A DNA stretch of 62,116 bases from a virus. The notes below the pieces were generated by a model that was not told the origin of the DNA, made no database searches, and worked only from the letters and a program-made list of their open reading frames with translations. Of this stretch, positions 17,740-26,386 are shown piece after piece. A program made the position numbers and the translations under genes. The stretch spans positions 1-62,116 of IMG/VR virus record IMGVR_UViG_3300025913_000041; one strand, 5' to 3'. The number at the start of each line of letters is the position of its first letter. Within the stretch, counting starts at the first letter, position 1.

Positions 17740-17910
17740 TTACTCCGGCCTGACGGGACTCCCGCCAGGGCTAGTGATTTCCTCAACGGATTTACCGCCT
17801 ACCATGTTTGCCGCATTGCTGACTGATAACTTGTAAACCCCCACGAATACCGGCTTAGGATCTTCGGTAGGAGTTACAACTGTTTCTGGTTTTGGATCTT
17901 TGTCTGCCAT
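17740..17910 (-). CDS. Hypothetical 56-residue protein
   Basis: A short protein beginning MADKDPKPETVV. TAAGGAAATC precedes the ATG at 17910, a good ribosome-binding site that decides this start over the upstream in-frame ATG at 17937. Its C-terminal half (VYKLSVSNAANMVGG) may be a small structural adaptor. Confidence 0.55.
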   Translation of the reverse strand: MADKDPKPETVVTPTEDPKPVFVGVYKLSVSNAANMVGGKSVEEITSPGGSPVRPE

Positions 17911-17917
17911 GATTTCC

Positions 17918-18337
17918 TTAGACGATGACCACCGCATTGCCGTTGACCGTCGATGCGTCGGTTGTCGTGATCTTGACTGACGTTACGTCCGACGCAAACC
18001 ACTTAGGCGCTACCGTGTTGTTCGCGTTGAACAAATCAAGATCCCAGTGCATCGACATACCGTCCGCGAGAACTACCGTTAGCAGCAATGACACGCCATT
18101 GTAAAACTTGATCGTAGTCGGCGCTGCGGTGCCAGTCTCCGCCGAAATGTCGAACGATTGAAGCGTGGTTTTTGAGAACGCCCAAGCGTAAACCGTGTCC
18201 GTTTGACTGGCCGGCACCAACTGAGAAAAGGGTACACCTTCATTCCCTGTCAGAGTCACCGAGCCGCTGATAGTCGGGCCGGTTGTTCCGGTCGAAGTCG
18301 TTGTGATTGTTCTTGTTAAAAGCTCGCCAGCGATAAT
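17918..18337 (-). CDS. Virion protein with non-canonical start or amber readthrough
   Basis: A beta-rich protein of about 139 residues if translation starts at ATT 18337. The frame is open and coding-like from directly after the TAG of the upstream connector gene, yet has no ATG/GTG/TTG before GTG 18259. An AGGGAG ribosome-binding site lies eight bases before ATT 18337, favouring an AUU start. The GTG at 18259 would drop a T/G-rich linker and the first strand. Alternatively, readthrough of the in-frame TAG (18350-18352) fuses it to the connector. Function probably neck or decoration. Confidence 0.55.
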   Translation of the reverse strand: MIAGELLTRTITTTSTGTTGPTISGSVTLTGNEGVPFSQLVPASQTDTVYAWAFSKTTLQSFDISAETGTAAPTTIKFYNGVSLLLTVVLADGMSMHWDLDLFNANNTVAPKWFASDVTSVKITTTDASTVNGNAVVIV

Positions 18338-18349
18338 TGCACGTACTCC

Positions 18350-18739
18350 CTATGGAATGATGTCGGGCAAGATGATCGGAACCACCTTGCATGTAGAATA
18401 GCCCAGAAGTTGACGGCGCTGCGGTTCTCCGTCTACGAAACCACTGAAAGTGATTCCTAGCCGAGTAGTCCCACTCAGATAATCGCCCGCCTTAAAGTCT
18501 GCGTCATACTGCAACCGCAAAACGTTCGCTTGGAAGATGTCTTCCATTTTCGTATCACCTGCCGGTGATGTATGCGTGTCGAAGTAAGACGACTCTTGCC
18601 AGTTGCACTGATATGGTCCGCTCCGATAGGTGACGCCTATGGGGTTCTTATTGGCGTCTTTTACAGGACGGTAGAACGTGACTGTATTCCCGTACATCTG
18701 AGCCGCCAATCCAGAACCTTGCCATCCTGAAAGTGCCAT
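18350..18739 (-). CDS. Head-closure (stopper) protein
   Basis: A 129-residue beta-rich protein between the connector and the tail terminator, the place of head-closure/stopper proteins. Ends in an amber codon in frame with the following gene. Its ATG overlaps the upstream stop. Assigned by position. Confidence 0.6.
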   Translation of the reverse strand: MALSGWQGSGLAAQMYGNTVTFYRPVKDANKNPIGVTYRSGPYQCNWQESSYFDTHTSPAGDTKMEDIFQANVLRLQYDADFKAGDYLSGTTRLGITFSGFVDGEPQRRQLLGYSTCKVVPIILPDIIP

Positions 18740-19401
18740 CAGTTCATCAACCTATATCCCGCGAGTGTCTGGTAAGCCTCAGCCGCGAGCGCCGACCCTA
18801 GTTTGTTGTCGAAGTGCTGTGAAACTGTTGTGTCGCCGTCCTTGATTGAGTCGGGCCCCGCAATAATGCCTTGCAGCATGGCTGTAAGCACGTAGGATGC
18901 GGCTAAAATGAGCACCGCATACCAAACGTCATCGGGTACAGATCCCGAGCAGTAGCCCCATACTCCAGTAATGACCACGCTCTGAGGCGGGCCCCATTGA
19001 GGAGCAGAAAACTCTATCTTTGTCCAGGGTTCGCCTTTACTTGCGGCATCGCTTGGCCCTAGAAAATAATTGACGCCCAATGTCTGAAGCGATCCGACCG
19101 ATCCGTTATAGACGCTCGTGTAGACCGATGTAACCGAGATTAAGCCGTTTCTCAAAAGCAGCGTCTCGATACCTCCGCGATTCATCCCCTTCTTGTTTGG
19201 TCCTGGCGGGTCGTAAGGTTCCGCGACTGGCGTGGCGTCCGTCTGGAAAAATGGTATGTACCGGGTTCTTCGTGTCCAATCTGCAATAGCCGCGTTGACC
19301 TGGCTTGTAATATCAGCCGATGCGTTTACAGCAATAGGAGGCGTCAGCGTCGTCAAGAACGCTTTCACCTCCGTAGCTGTGGGCATCGTGGCATGGCTCA
19401 T
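18739..19401 (-). CDS. Head-tail connector (gp6/gp15-like)
   Basis: A 220-residue protein. An early helical part (VKAFLTTLT ... VNAAIADWTRRT) and the C-terminal helices (YAVLILAASYVLTAMLQGI) flank a beta core with GVWGY. This pattern is common in the HK97 gp6-like DNA-packaging connectors that follow the capsid gene. Confidence 0.7.
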   Translation of the reverse strand: MSHATMPTATEVKAFLTTLTPPIAVNASADITSQVNAAIADWTRRTRYIPFFQTDATPVAEPYDPPGPNKKGMNRGGIETLLLRNGLISVTSVYTSVYNGSVGSLQTLGVNYFLGPSDAASKGEPWTKIEFSAPQWGPPQSVVITGVWGYCSGSVPDDVWYAVLILAASYVLTAMLQGIIAGPDSIKDGDTTVSQHFDNKLGSALAAEAYQTLAGYRLMN

Positions 19402-19671
19402 TTACTTCTTCAGGTCGGCTAGAAGCGCCTTGATATCAGTGATGGCATCTTCTGCCGGTACATCCTTCGCGGCGAGCGTCAGAGCATTTAGGGCCTGGTT
19501 GAACCGGTACTTTGCAGCACCGCCAGGGGCTTTAATCTCTTCCCACTCCGCATCCGTGCAGAGTTTCGATACACCCGGCGACATAATGACGACATTCTTA
19601 CCATCCCTCCGACCATCCACGAATGGATATTCCTGTGCTACTGGGGGTGAAGCTTCCGCGAGTCCTTGCAT
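19402..19671 (-). CDS. Hypothetical protein, 89 aa
   Basis: Short soluble protein with an acidic helical C-terminus (DAITDIKALLADLKK). Located between the capsid and connector genes and coupled to the preceding gene by TAATG. No family recognised. Confidence 0.6.
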   Translation of the reverse strand: MQGLAEASPPVAQEYPFVDGRRDGKNVVIMSPGVSKLCTDAEWEEIKAPGGAAKYRFNQALNALTLAAKDVPAEDAITDIKALLADLKK

Positions 19672-19814
19672 TACTTGGTGTCCTTTTCGGCTTTGGATGC
19701 TCTGGCTGGATTTTGAAGCTCATCAAGTTCATCGTCCGAGACCTTGCGGGTTTCGCCGTTCTCGAATTGGATGGCCGTTAAGCCGTTATCTTTTCCTATA
19801 ACTTCGAATTTCAT
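19671..19814 (-). CDS. Hypothetical 47-residue protein
   Basis: Encodes MKFEVIGKDNGLTAIQFENG followed by a charged tail (ETRKVSDDELDELQ). Its stop overlaps the next ATG. Residues 1-30 look like a small beta-hairpin domain. It starts downstream of a strong hairpin. Confidence 0.6.
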   Translation of the reverse strand: MKFEVIGKDNGLTAIQFENGETRKVSDDELDELQNPARASKAEKDTK

Positions 19815-19824
19815 GACATTGGTT

Positions 19825-19845
19825 GCGGGGGAATTTCACCCCCGC
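19825..19845 (-). other. GC-rich hairpin after decoration gene
   Basis: GCGGGGG and CCCCCGC form a perfect 7-bp stem with a 7-base loop, just after the stop of the 163-residue gene. No U-run follows on the minus strand, so it more likely protects capsid mRNA ends or partly attenuates transcription into the connector genes. Confidence 0.5.
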
Positions 19846-19854
19846 GAGTTTTCC

Positions 19855-20346
19855 TTAGACTAGGCTTCGCGTCGGGTTCGACGTTAGCTGATAGCCTGCC
19901 GCCGCATAACCTGGTGCCACTGCGAGTTGAGTTGCTGCGCCCGTTTGCGGGTTGTACTGAATGGCAATAACCAACGAAACCACGACGTTTGCCGTAGCTC
20001 GTGACCACTGCGCACGAACATACCGAGACGGAGGCCGGTAGATGTCGATTCCGACGAGAGTATTCGAATCTCCCGTAGTTGCGACTCCCTGAACGGTAAG
20101 TCCCGTGATGGGGTGAAGGAGCGTGTCAATCGTGCCCGCTCCGTAAGTGTTTGAAACGTCGGAGTTCTTGGCCGTCAGTGTAAGTACTCCAGTATCGGTC
20201 AAAGTGCCGACACCGAGAATGAACATGACTCCCTCGTAGCCAAGCATGTCGATTTGAGTGCCCGTAGTGGTATCCGTGGTGCCCGCCGCTTGCGCTGCGT
20301 GATTGATTGTGGCTACCGCTCCTGGGGAAAGTTGGTGTAGAAACAT
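19855..20346 (-). CDS. Putative head decoration / capsid-associated protein
   Basis: A 163-residue beta-rich protein immediately downstream of the capsid gene with a strong AAAGGAG ribosome-binding site, indicating high expression. S/T/G/V-rich composition fits a decoration or head-fibre protein. Confidence 0.6.
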   Translation of the reverse strand: MFLHQLSPGAVATINHAAQAAGTTDTTTGTQIDMLGYEGVMFILGVGTLTDTGVLTLTAKNSDVSNTYGAGTIDTLLHPITGLTVQGVATTGDSNTLVGIDIYRPPSRYVRAQWSRATANVVVSLVIAIQYNPQTGAATQLAVAPGYAAAGYQLTSNPTRSLV

Positions 20347-20378
20347 TTAGTTTTTCTCCTTTTGTGTTACTGCCACAA

Positions 20379-21806
20379 TTATGCTTGCTTACCGATATGA
20401 ACCGCTCTGTTCTGGACAACCTGACCGCCAGCGCGGAATCGGAACATCCAGCCGACGCGGTTTTGAGCCAGCATCGACTTGTCCTGATCGCCGTAAGGCA
20501 TCACGGCGAGTCCAAGCCGTCGAGCAAGAACATAAGCCTCGAAGAAGTCACCGAACGCGATTGGATACGCATTCGTTGCAACGTTCGGCATGAACGCTGA
20601 GAACACGACCTTATAGCCCATAAGCAGCGGACGCCGCGCATTTGCCATACCCTCGGGTCCGTCGTTTCTGGCAAGACCGAAGATGTACTGTCCTGACGTG
20701 TCTTTGATCTGTGCGAATGTCGAGAACGCCGACATACGGTTCATAACCGCAATCGTTCGCTCTTCGTTGTCCGAATACTGCGGAGGCAGTGCGTAGACGA
20801 AACCCGTCAACTTGTCAGCCGTGATCGGGTCGGAAAGGTTGGACGATGGCGGATAAAGTCCACCGGAGCCGCCAGGGTTGATAAGGAAGCCTGTAGGCTG
20901 TCCTGCGCCCGTGCCGTTCACGACAACGTTATCCATTCCCAGATTGTATGCACTCGCTGCAAGCTCTTGGATGATCGCGCTTACGTTTACAGCCGAGTCC
21001 TCGAGCAAGTTGCGGGACATTTCGATTGGGAACTGCCCTGTGTAGATCGGGATTTCAACATCACCGAATACCGGGTCGGTGATTGAAGGTGTCGGCCCGT
21101 TCTCTCCAATCCACTGGATTCTGATTCCAGAGTTGTAGATGTCGCCGGTGTCCGAGTCGTAGTTGACACGCGGGAAAATAACCTTATCCCGTGAGCAGGT
21201 AATCGACTGGATGTAGTTCAGTAGGCTCGTCGGGTGCGGCTTGCGCATGATGACCTTCTGGAACCACTCAGGCGGGACCAGGTATCCGCCACCGGCATCG
21301 GAACCTTCCGAGAGGGACACATAGTCTGCACGGTCTGCCTTGGCGCGAAGGAATCGGCCAAATGCTGCACCGTAAGCGGGCTCTGAGATCTTCGCGAACT
21401 GCGCGGACGAAATGGCCCAGCCTTCCGCATCCTGAACTACGAAGCGGCCATCTTCGCCGCGTCGCATAAGGTCGGTACCGGCCCTTTCAACAAACGTCTG
21501 CTGAGATACGATTCCGCGAGCGCGGTCTACCTCTTGCTGCATCGTCTGAATTTGGTCAGCGCCTACCGTGATACCGGCGAGGTTCTGAACACGTCCGCTA
21601 CCGTTGAGGAACGTGTTTGCCGATGCCGTCGAATCGGCCAGGGAGTTGGCGCTATCGAGTGCCTGTTTAGCCGCTGTGATATCCGTGGAGATTGAAGCCA
21701 GTCGAGCGGACTCTTCTGCTGTATGCTCAGACTTCGCTTGAAGTCCTTGCGCCTCGGATAGCAGCGCCTGTAGCTTATCCTGACATGCTTTGATGTGTGG
21801 ATTCAT
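20379..21806 (-). CDS. HK97-family major capsid protein
   Basis: A 475-residue protein. The first about 135 residues form a helical, coiled-coil delta/scaffold domain (KACQDKLQALLSEAQGLQAK) likely removed by the protease encoded upstream. The HK97 core follows: YLVPPEWFQKVI, the E-loop/P-domain region with EIPIYTGQFPIEMSRNLLED, GTGAGQPTGFLINPG, and the C-terminal FGDFFEAYVLARR ... FRFRAGG. All are typical of PF05065. The gene overlaps the protease gene by 32 bases, and the protease end encodes part of the capsid start in another frame. Confidence 0.92.
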   Translation of the reverse strand: MNPHIKACQDKLQALLSEAQGLQAKSEHTAEESARLASISTDITAAKQALDSANSLADSTASANTFLNGSGRVQNLAGITVGADQIQTMQQEVDRARGIVSQQTFVERAGTDLMRRGEDGRFVVQDAEGWAISSAQFAKISEPAYGAAFGRFLRAKADRADYVSLSEGSDAGGGYLVPPEWFQKVIMRKPHPTSLLNYIQSITCSRDKVIFPRVNYDSDTGDIYNSGIRIQWIGENGPTPSITDPVFGDVEIPIYTGQFPIEMSRNLLEDSAVNVSAIIQELAASAYNLGMDNVVVNGTGAGQPTGFLINPGGSGGLYPPSSNLSDPITADKLTGFVYALPPQYSDNEERTIAVMNRMSAFSTFAQIKDTSGQYIFGLARNDGPEGMANARRPLLMGYKVVFSAFMPNVATNAYPIAFGDFFEAYVLARRLGLAVMPYGDQDKSMLAQNRVGWMFRFRAGGQVVQNRAVHIGKQA

Positions 21807-23040
21807 TGCTTGCTCCTGTCTGTCGTTGCGACAAAGCGAGCGTTATTTGAGCATCGAAAATAGCCTTGTCAAGCTCCGTTCTAGTCACGCTAGATGGCTC
21901 CTGTAGCAAAGAAAGTTCGGCCTTCAACGCTTCGACTTGTGCGAGGTTGTCGGAGATATGAGAGAGCGCCTTCGTAGACAATTGGCGTCCCTCTGACGAG
22001 CGAGCGGCCCTTATGTCCGCAACCCGTTCTGTCAGTCCCCGAACGGCAGCAAGCACCGTTTCGGACTCTTCAGCGAGAGTCATACCGTGCGGTAGATCCT
22101 CACTGGAAACCGTTGGCTCCTCTGTTACGAGGGTAAATGTGGCGACCGCGGGCAAGTCATGTTCTGACCGCGCTTCGTTGGTCGTCATCATGCGGGTATT
22201 CGATACCGAACCGCTTAGGACCTCTTTAGCGGCCTCATCCATCGAACACACTCGGTCAATCAGACCCTTTGATAAGGCATCCGAAGCAATCCAAACTTGA
22301 CCCGTTGCGAGTTCTTTTACTGCGCCCCTAGTCATTGATCGGCCCTTGGCAACGGCTCCTAAGAAATGGCCGTTCAAATCGTTTACTACCCGCATGAAAT
22401 CCGTTCGTTGGTCTTCTGTAATTGCAGCACCAGGAACGCCCGCGCCCTTGAAATCGCCAGTAGACAGTACCAAGACCTCGATCCCGTCCGCTTCTGCGGC
22501 TTTGCTCATGTCATAGAGCACCATGTATGTACCGATTGAGCCAATCAGAGCGGTATCGTTGCTGAAGATCTTCGTACACTGCGAAGCTACCCAATAGGCA
22601 GCAGAACATGCCGAATCCTCGATGTAGGCATAAACCGGCTTCTTGCTCGCACACTTTCGCACGTCTTGGGCAAGATCCGCAGTGCCGGAAACTGAACCGC
22701 CCGGCGAATCAATCCGAATCATCAGGGCTTTAACATCCTCGTCGTTCTGAGCAGCCCTTACCAATCTTCGAAGGTAGCTGGTAGACGTGCCCGAATCCAT
22801 GCTTGTGGGTTTCTTGGTCATCGGCCCAACGAGGGATAGATACGCGATACCGTCACGAATCGAGTAATCGCGGTCATCGTCGCTATCGTCTTCACCCGAT
22901 CTTGCCCTAACATCTTCCGTATGCTGAACAACCGAAGTCGAGCGCATCATAAATAGGAACTGACGCGCCGCCGTTTCCTCAATAGCCCAATGCGGGCCAT
23001 GAGGAGGGATGAGGGTCATCATGTTCGGGATGTTTCTCAT
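21775..23040 (-). CDS. S49 (SppA/ClpP-fold) prohead protease
   Basis: A 421-residue serine protease. IRIDSPGGSVSG at about 109-119 is the oxyanion strand. EDSACSAAYW carries the nucleophile at Ser146, and STGDFKGAG provides the general base at Lys198, the Ser-Lys dyad of S49 peptidases. The C-terminal 150 residues are helical and may act as an internal scaffold. It lies directly upstream of the capsid gene and would mature the prohead. Confidence 0.88.
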   Translation of the reverse strand: MRNIPNMMTLIPPHGPHWAIEETAARQFLFMMRSTSVVQHTEDVRARSGEDDSDDDRDYSIRDGIAYLSLVGPMTKKPTSMDSGTSTSYLRRLVRAAQNDEDVKALMIRIDSPGGSVSGTADLAQDVRKCASKKPVYAYIEDSACSAAYWVASQCTKIFSNDTALIGSIGTYMVLYDMSKAAEADGIEVLVLSTGDFKGAGVPGAAITEDQRTDFMRVVNDLNGHFLGAVAKGRSMTRGAVKELATGQVWIASDALSKGLIDRVCSMDEAAKEVLSGSVSNTRMMTTNEARSEHDLPAVATFTLVTEEPTVSSEDLPHGMTLAEESETVLAAVRGLTERVADIRAARSSEGRQLSTKALSHISDNLAQVEALKAELSLLQEPSSVTRTELDKAIFDAQITLALSQRQTGASNESTHQSMSG

Positions 23041-23240
23041 AATCGAACGCTACCGCCAATCGTGTGAATAAGTCGGGGAACCCTGGCGGGAATTTCGAAC
23101 GCCTCTTCTACCTGCGTTACGATCAATGCCTCGGAGTCAATTATGCAATCGCCAGGGATAACCGTGATTCCATTCCGAATCGCGCTATCATTCGCGATCT
23201 CTTCGGCGGTGAATCGTTCTGCAATCGTTCTTTGTCTCAT
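23037..23240 (-). CDS. Hypothetical protein, 67 aa
   Basis: Begins MRQRTIAERFTAEEIANDSA. Overlaps both neighbours by four bases (ATGA). Small soluble protein, no family recognised; belongs to the head operon. Confidence 0.6.
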   Translation of the reverse strand: MRQRTIAERFTAEEIANDSAIRNGITVIPGDCIIDSEALIVTQVEEAFEIPARVPRLIHTIGGSVRL

Positions 23241-23599
23241 GCCAGCACCTTCTCTGTACCAAGCACAGCGCTCTTGATCGCGCCTTCTTTCGCTAAAAGA
23301 TCTTCAAACGCTGCGCGCTCGGTGAATCCCCACCCTACCGTCATATTCTTCGGGGTTCCTTGCAAGTCGTTGGCTGTTTTCAACTTAACTGTGACTTGGC
23401 CGTTAATCCGTACTGCCATGTGACTTGGATGAACCTGCGCAACGGTGCAGAATTCGCATTCGTATACCGATTCAGAGCCATACCCGTTGTATGCAGCCTG
23501 TTTGACAGCCTCTTCCCTGTCCATGAAGACTTGAGGCGTACCGTAAAAGTCGCCCAACTTCGCAACAGGAACCGAATAGCAAAGCTTTGGAGTGTCCAT
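23237..23599 (-). CDS. Hypothetical protein, 120 aa
   Basis: Soluble mixed alpha/beta protein (PKLCYSVPVAKLGDFYGTPQ) with three cysteines, two of them in CEFC. No known family. Coupled to the next gene by ATGA; lies between head genes. Confidence 0.6.
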   Translation of the reverse strand: MDTPKLCYSVPVAKLGDFYGTPQVFMDREEAVKQAAYNGYGSESVYECEFCTVAQVHPSHMAVRINGQVTVKLKTANDLQGTPKNMTVGWGFTERAAFEDLLAKEGAIKSAVLGTEKVLA

Positions 23600-23604
23600 A
23601 AATC

Positions 23605-24669
23605 CTACTGGTAAACCGCCGTCAATCCTGAGTTCGCCGCATTACCCTTAATCGTGATCCCAGCAACGCCCGTATTATTGAACGTGTACGTGGTTCCGAC
23701 CGTCGCCGCTGCTGGGATGATGCCCAAAATGATTCCCGAGCCCGCCGTTGCGTTGTCGTAAATCGCAGTTGCGCCCGCACCCGATGCCACTACCAAACAC
23801 TTTACGAGAGTGCCGGGACTTGCCTTAATCACCTGGTCGCTCGCGCTAACTGGACAATCGACCGCCGTCCCTGTCAATGGCACGAGTTGAGCGGTCGGAT
23901 TAACCGTCGAAGTCGAAACGTACATTGCCACGTCCGCTTCACCTGTGACCGCTCCACCAGATGCTGAAAGCCTGATACCCAAAAGACCTACGACGTTGAT
24001 TGTGTAGAAACCTGTTTCGGCAGACGGGATTGTAGAGCTCGGAGCGCCTGTCGTTTGGTTTACAATCGCATTTGCTCCAAGGGTAAACCACACAACGTTG
24101 TCAACCGTTCCACGAGGCACGAGAGCCTGTGTGTAGGTTCCTGAAACTGAAACGCCGACTTGAGAAGCGCCCGCAGGTAGTTGCGTAATCTGGCAGTACG
24201 AACCTGCTGTCGGAGTCGGTCCCGTTGGGGCCAGGTCCCTTGTAGTGATCGCTCCCGTTGCACTCGCCGAAAGTGTTGGCGTACCTAATGCGGGGTTAAC
24301 GCCAGCCGTACTCTCCCAAAGCGAAACCGTAGCCGAGCCGGTTACCGTTCCTTCCGCGTTCAGCCTAACACCACGAAGCCCCGCGACATTGATCGTGAAG
24401 AAGGATTGAGCAGCCGAGGCGATAGTAGCGGTTACCGCGCCTGTCTGCTGGTTCACAATCGGAAGCGGACCAAGAATAAACCAGTCATTACCATTGACTG
24501 TGCCCCGAGCAGTCAACGCTCCGGTGTAAGTGCCGTAAACAGAGACACCCACCGAGCCCGTTCCGGGATCTAGATCCATCAGCGTAACGGATGACAGATT
24601 GGTAGGAGTACCGCCCGTCAAAACGAGATTCTTAGTCGAGATAGTTCCTGATGCGCCGTTTGGTGTCAT
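23605..24669 (-). CDS. Repeat-containing virion protein (decoration or fibre), 354 aa
   Basis: Two tandem repeats of about 115 residues align: VGVSVYGTYTGALTARGTVN with VGVSVSGTYTQALVPRGTVD, PIVNQQTGAVTATI with AIVNQTTGAPSSTI, and FFTINVAGLRGVRLNAEGTV with FYTINVVGLLGIRLSASGGA. A different C-terminal beta domain of about 90 residues follows. Such domain duplication suits a capsid decoration or fibre protein. The single copy in the 237-residue protein at 5251-5964 is related. Confidence 0.65.
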   Translation of the reverse strand: MTPNGASGTISTKNLVLTGGTPTNLSSVTLMDLDPGTGSVGVSVYGTYTGALTARGTVNGNDWFILGPLPIVNQQTGAVTATIASAAQSFFTINVAGLRGVRLNAEGTVTGSATVSLWESTAGVNPALGTPTLSASATGAITTRDLAPTGPTPTAGSYCQITQLPAGASQVGVSVSGTYTQALVPRGTVDNVVWFTLGANAIVNQTTGAPSSTIPSAETGFYTINVVGLLGIRLSASGGAVTGEADVAMYVSTSTVNPTAQLVPLTGTAVDCPVSASDQVIKASPGTLVKCLVVASGAGATAIYDNATAGSGIILGIIPAAATVGTTYTFNNTGVAGITIKGNAANSGLTAVYQ

Positions 24670-24672
24670 TGC

Positions 24673-24969
24673 TTATTTTTCCATTATCGGTAGCGGGTCC
24701 AAACCGTTTTCTTTGCGGTGCCTTTCGGCCATGTCCTGCGCGGAGTGGATCGCGTCCAAAATTGTCACCTCAGCGTTTATGGGGATCTCCACCTTAACCG
24801 CACCTCGGATTGTTTCCAGTGTATTCGATAGGACGCCTAACAGTTCGCGGTCCGACCTTTCGCACCTGGCATTGTGAATGGTGCAAGGAACCGTGACCAT
24901 GCCCTGCGTGTGTGGAATCTCGATTCTCACCATTGGCATATCCGATTCAATTAGCGGTGTTACGGTCAT
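24673..24969 (-). CDS. Hypothetical protein, 98 aa
   Basis: Begins MTVTPLIESDMPMVRIEIPH; beta-rich start and helical, charged end (AQDMAERHRKENGL). It overlaps the portal stop by four bases. No family recognised. Confidence 0.6.
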   Translation of the reverse strand: MTVTPLIESDMPMVRIEIPHTQGMVTVPCTIHNARCERSDRELLGVLSNTLETIRGAVKVEIPINAEVTILDAIHSAQDMAERHRKENGLDPLPIMEK

Positions 24970-26243
24970 TTGTCGCTTGAAACCTTGTTCGTTTCGGCTG
25001 TATCTGGCTTACTCGTTCTTAGTGTATCACCATCCGGCAATGGTTTCATGTTCAACTTAGCCCGTCCTTCGTTTGGAGTTTCGACAGGGCCAGCTGTTGC
25101 GATCATGATTTGCCTTACAAGTCGCTCTTTCAGCGCGGGCACTTTGGACAGATCGTAAAGGAAAACCTGACCCTCCTGACCCAGTTCAGGAATGATGCTC
25201 TCGGTCAATTGCAAGGCCCGGTGCGCAAAGTAGGGCAAGATGAACAGGTCAAAAACTACATCTACCGCAGCCTCAAAGCTCGCCCGATTGTTCGATTTGT
25301 CGAGCCCTGTTCCTAGTCCAAGAATTACCGGGGGAATGTGGAAGACCGAACAAACTCGCTCCTCTGAAAAGTCATGGACGCCGTTCAATGCAAGTTGCGA
25401 AGGATCGAAGCCCAGTTGCTTAACCTCCAGCGGGACAGTGAACACGATGGCGTTACCGGCACCACCACCTGAAACCTCCGTCTTGATCTTGTCCTGTATC
25501 TGGGTCGCCTGCGACTCGGTTAATTCCCCGTCAACATTCTCGGGCCACGTCTTGGGAAAGATGGCTTGCGGACTTACTCCCGAGTTAGTAACTAATGCGC
25601 CCTCGAGTTTCGTTGCGTTCTTGTCTGCCACCAATTCAGGCAACGCCGAATCAATCGGGCTCATACCGAGTTGCGGCCACAGAGGGTTAACTGTCATCCA
25701 TCGCATGTGAACAACATCTTTTGGTGGAACCGCGTAGTAACCGCTCGCTGTGGCAATCCTGTATTCTGAAATCCAGTCGCCCGAACCGGGGTAGGTGTAC
25801 GGGTAGGTCGTGCCCTGGGGCAACAGTTCTAAAGCGATCAACTTGCCGCCCTTGGATCGGTGCTTGTAGGTGTACGAATTTCCTACCGACCCCTCCATGA
25901 AGACCGAGCCGGTTGTAAGCAGCGTCCCGTCGTACCAGTCATTTGGCTTGACCAGTATTGCGAGCGCTGGCGAATCGTGAACCGGGGTTACTGTCCCGTT
26001 GTCGTCCACGGTTGCGACCATCAAAGGAACCGAGTTCACCATTTGGGCGGCGAAACTCAGAATCGAGTAGACGATGGAATTGTCCCAACGAAGACCCGCT
26101 TCCTTTTGGAAATCTAAGCCCGACTGGTTGACGATGCCCCACGGAGCGCCAGGACCCCATCCACCACCATAAGTAGCGCCGGTGATTGATTTGACTTGTG
26201 ACTGACGGCCCTTTCTTGCAGAATTTAGAACGCCGCTTATCAT
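24966..26243 (-). CDS. HK97-family portal protein
   Basis: A 425-residue portal. Recognisable features are the N-terminal SIVYSILSFAAQMVNSVPL helix region, HDSPALAILVKPN, the VVHMRWMTVN strand, and the clip/stem region with FSEERVCSVFHIPPVILGLG followed by NRASFEAAVDVVFDLFILPY. This pattern is diagnostic of PF04860. The product forms the dodecameric portal vertex for packaging. It overlaps the small membrane gene upstream (ATGA). Confidence 0.9.
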   Translation of the reverse strand: MISGVLNSARKGRQSQVKSITGATYGGGWGPGAPWGIVNQSGLDFQKEAGLRWDNSIVYSILSFAAQMVNSVPLMVATVDDNGTVTPVHDSPALAILVKPNDWYDGTLLTTGSVFMEGSVGNSYTYKHRSKGGKLIALELLPQGTTYPYTYPGSGDWISEYRIATASGYYAVPPKDVVHMRWMTVNPLWPQLGMSPIDSALPELVADKNATKLEGALVTNSGVSPQAIFPKTWPENVDGELTESQATQIQDKIKTEVSGGGAGNAIVFTVPLEVKQLGFDPSQLALNGVHDFSEERVCSVFHIPPVILGLGTGLDKSNNRASFEAAVDVVFDLFILPYFAHRALQLTESIIPELGQEGQVFLYDLSKVPALKERLVRQIMIATAGPVETPNEGRAKLNMKPLPDGDTLRTSKPDTAETNKVSSDK

Positions 26244-26386
26244 TTGTCGTCACTCTTCGGAGGCGTCTTGAGGTAACCGTCTAAGGCAAGGTACGCCACC
26301 CAACAGATCAATCCTAGCACGAAAGCAACGAATAACCCACAAGCAAGACCCAGAACACAGAAGAAGACGGGCGCGAAAAGTGGCAT
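26240..26386 (-). CDS. Small membrane protein between terminase and portal
   Basis: A 48-residue protein that is almost entirely hydrophobic up to residue 35 (FFCVLGLACGLFVAFVLGLI), with a charged tail KTPPKSDDK. The ATG at 26386 overlaps the terminase stop (TAATG), and its stop overlaps the portal start. One or two membrane passes are possible. A holin-like role is conceivable but unproven. Confidence 0.65.
   Translation of the reverse strand: MPLFAPVFFCVLGLACGLFVAFVLGLICWVAYLALDGYLKTPPKSDDK

Noticed and set aside
18350-18352. Genome-wide amber recoding
   Set aside because: Several genes end in TAG directly at the next gene's start, so TAG acts as a stop elsewhere in this genome.
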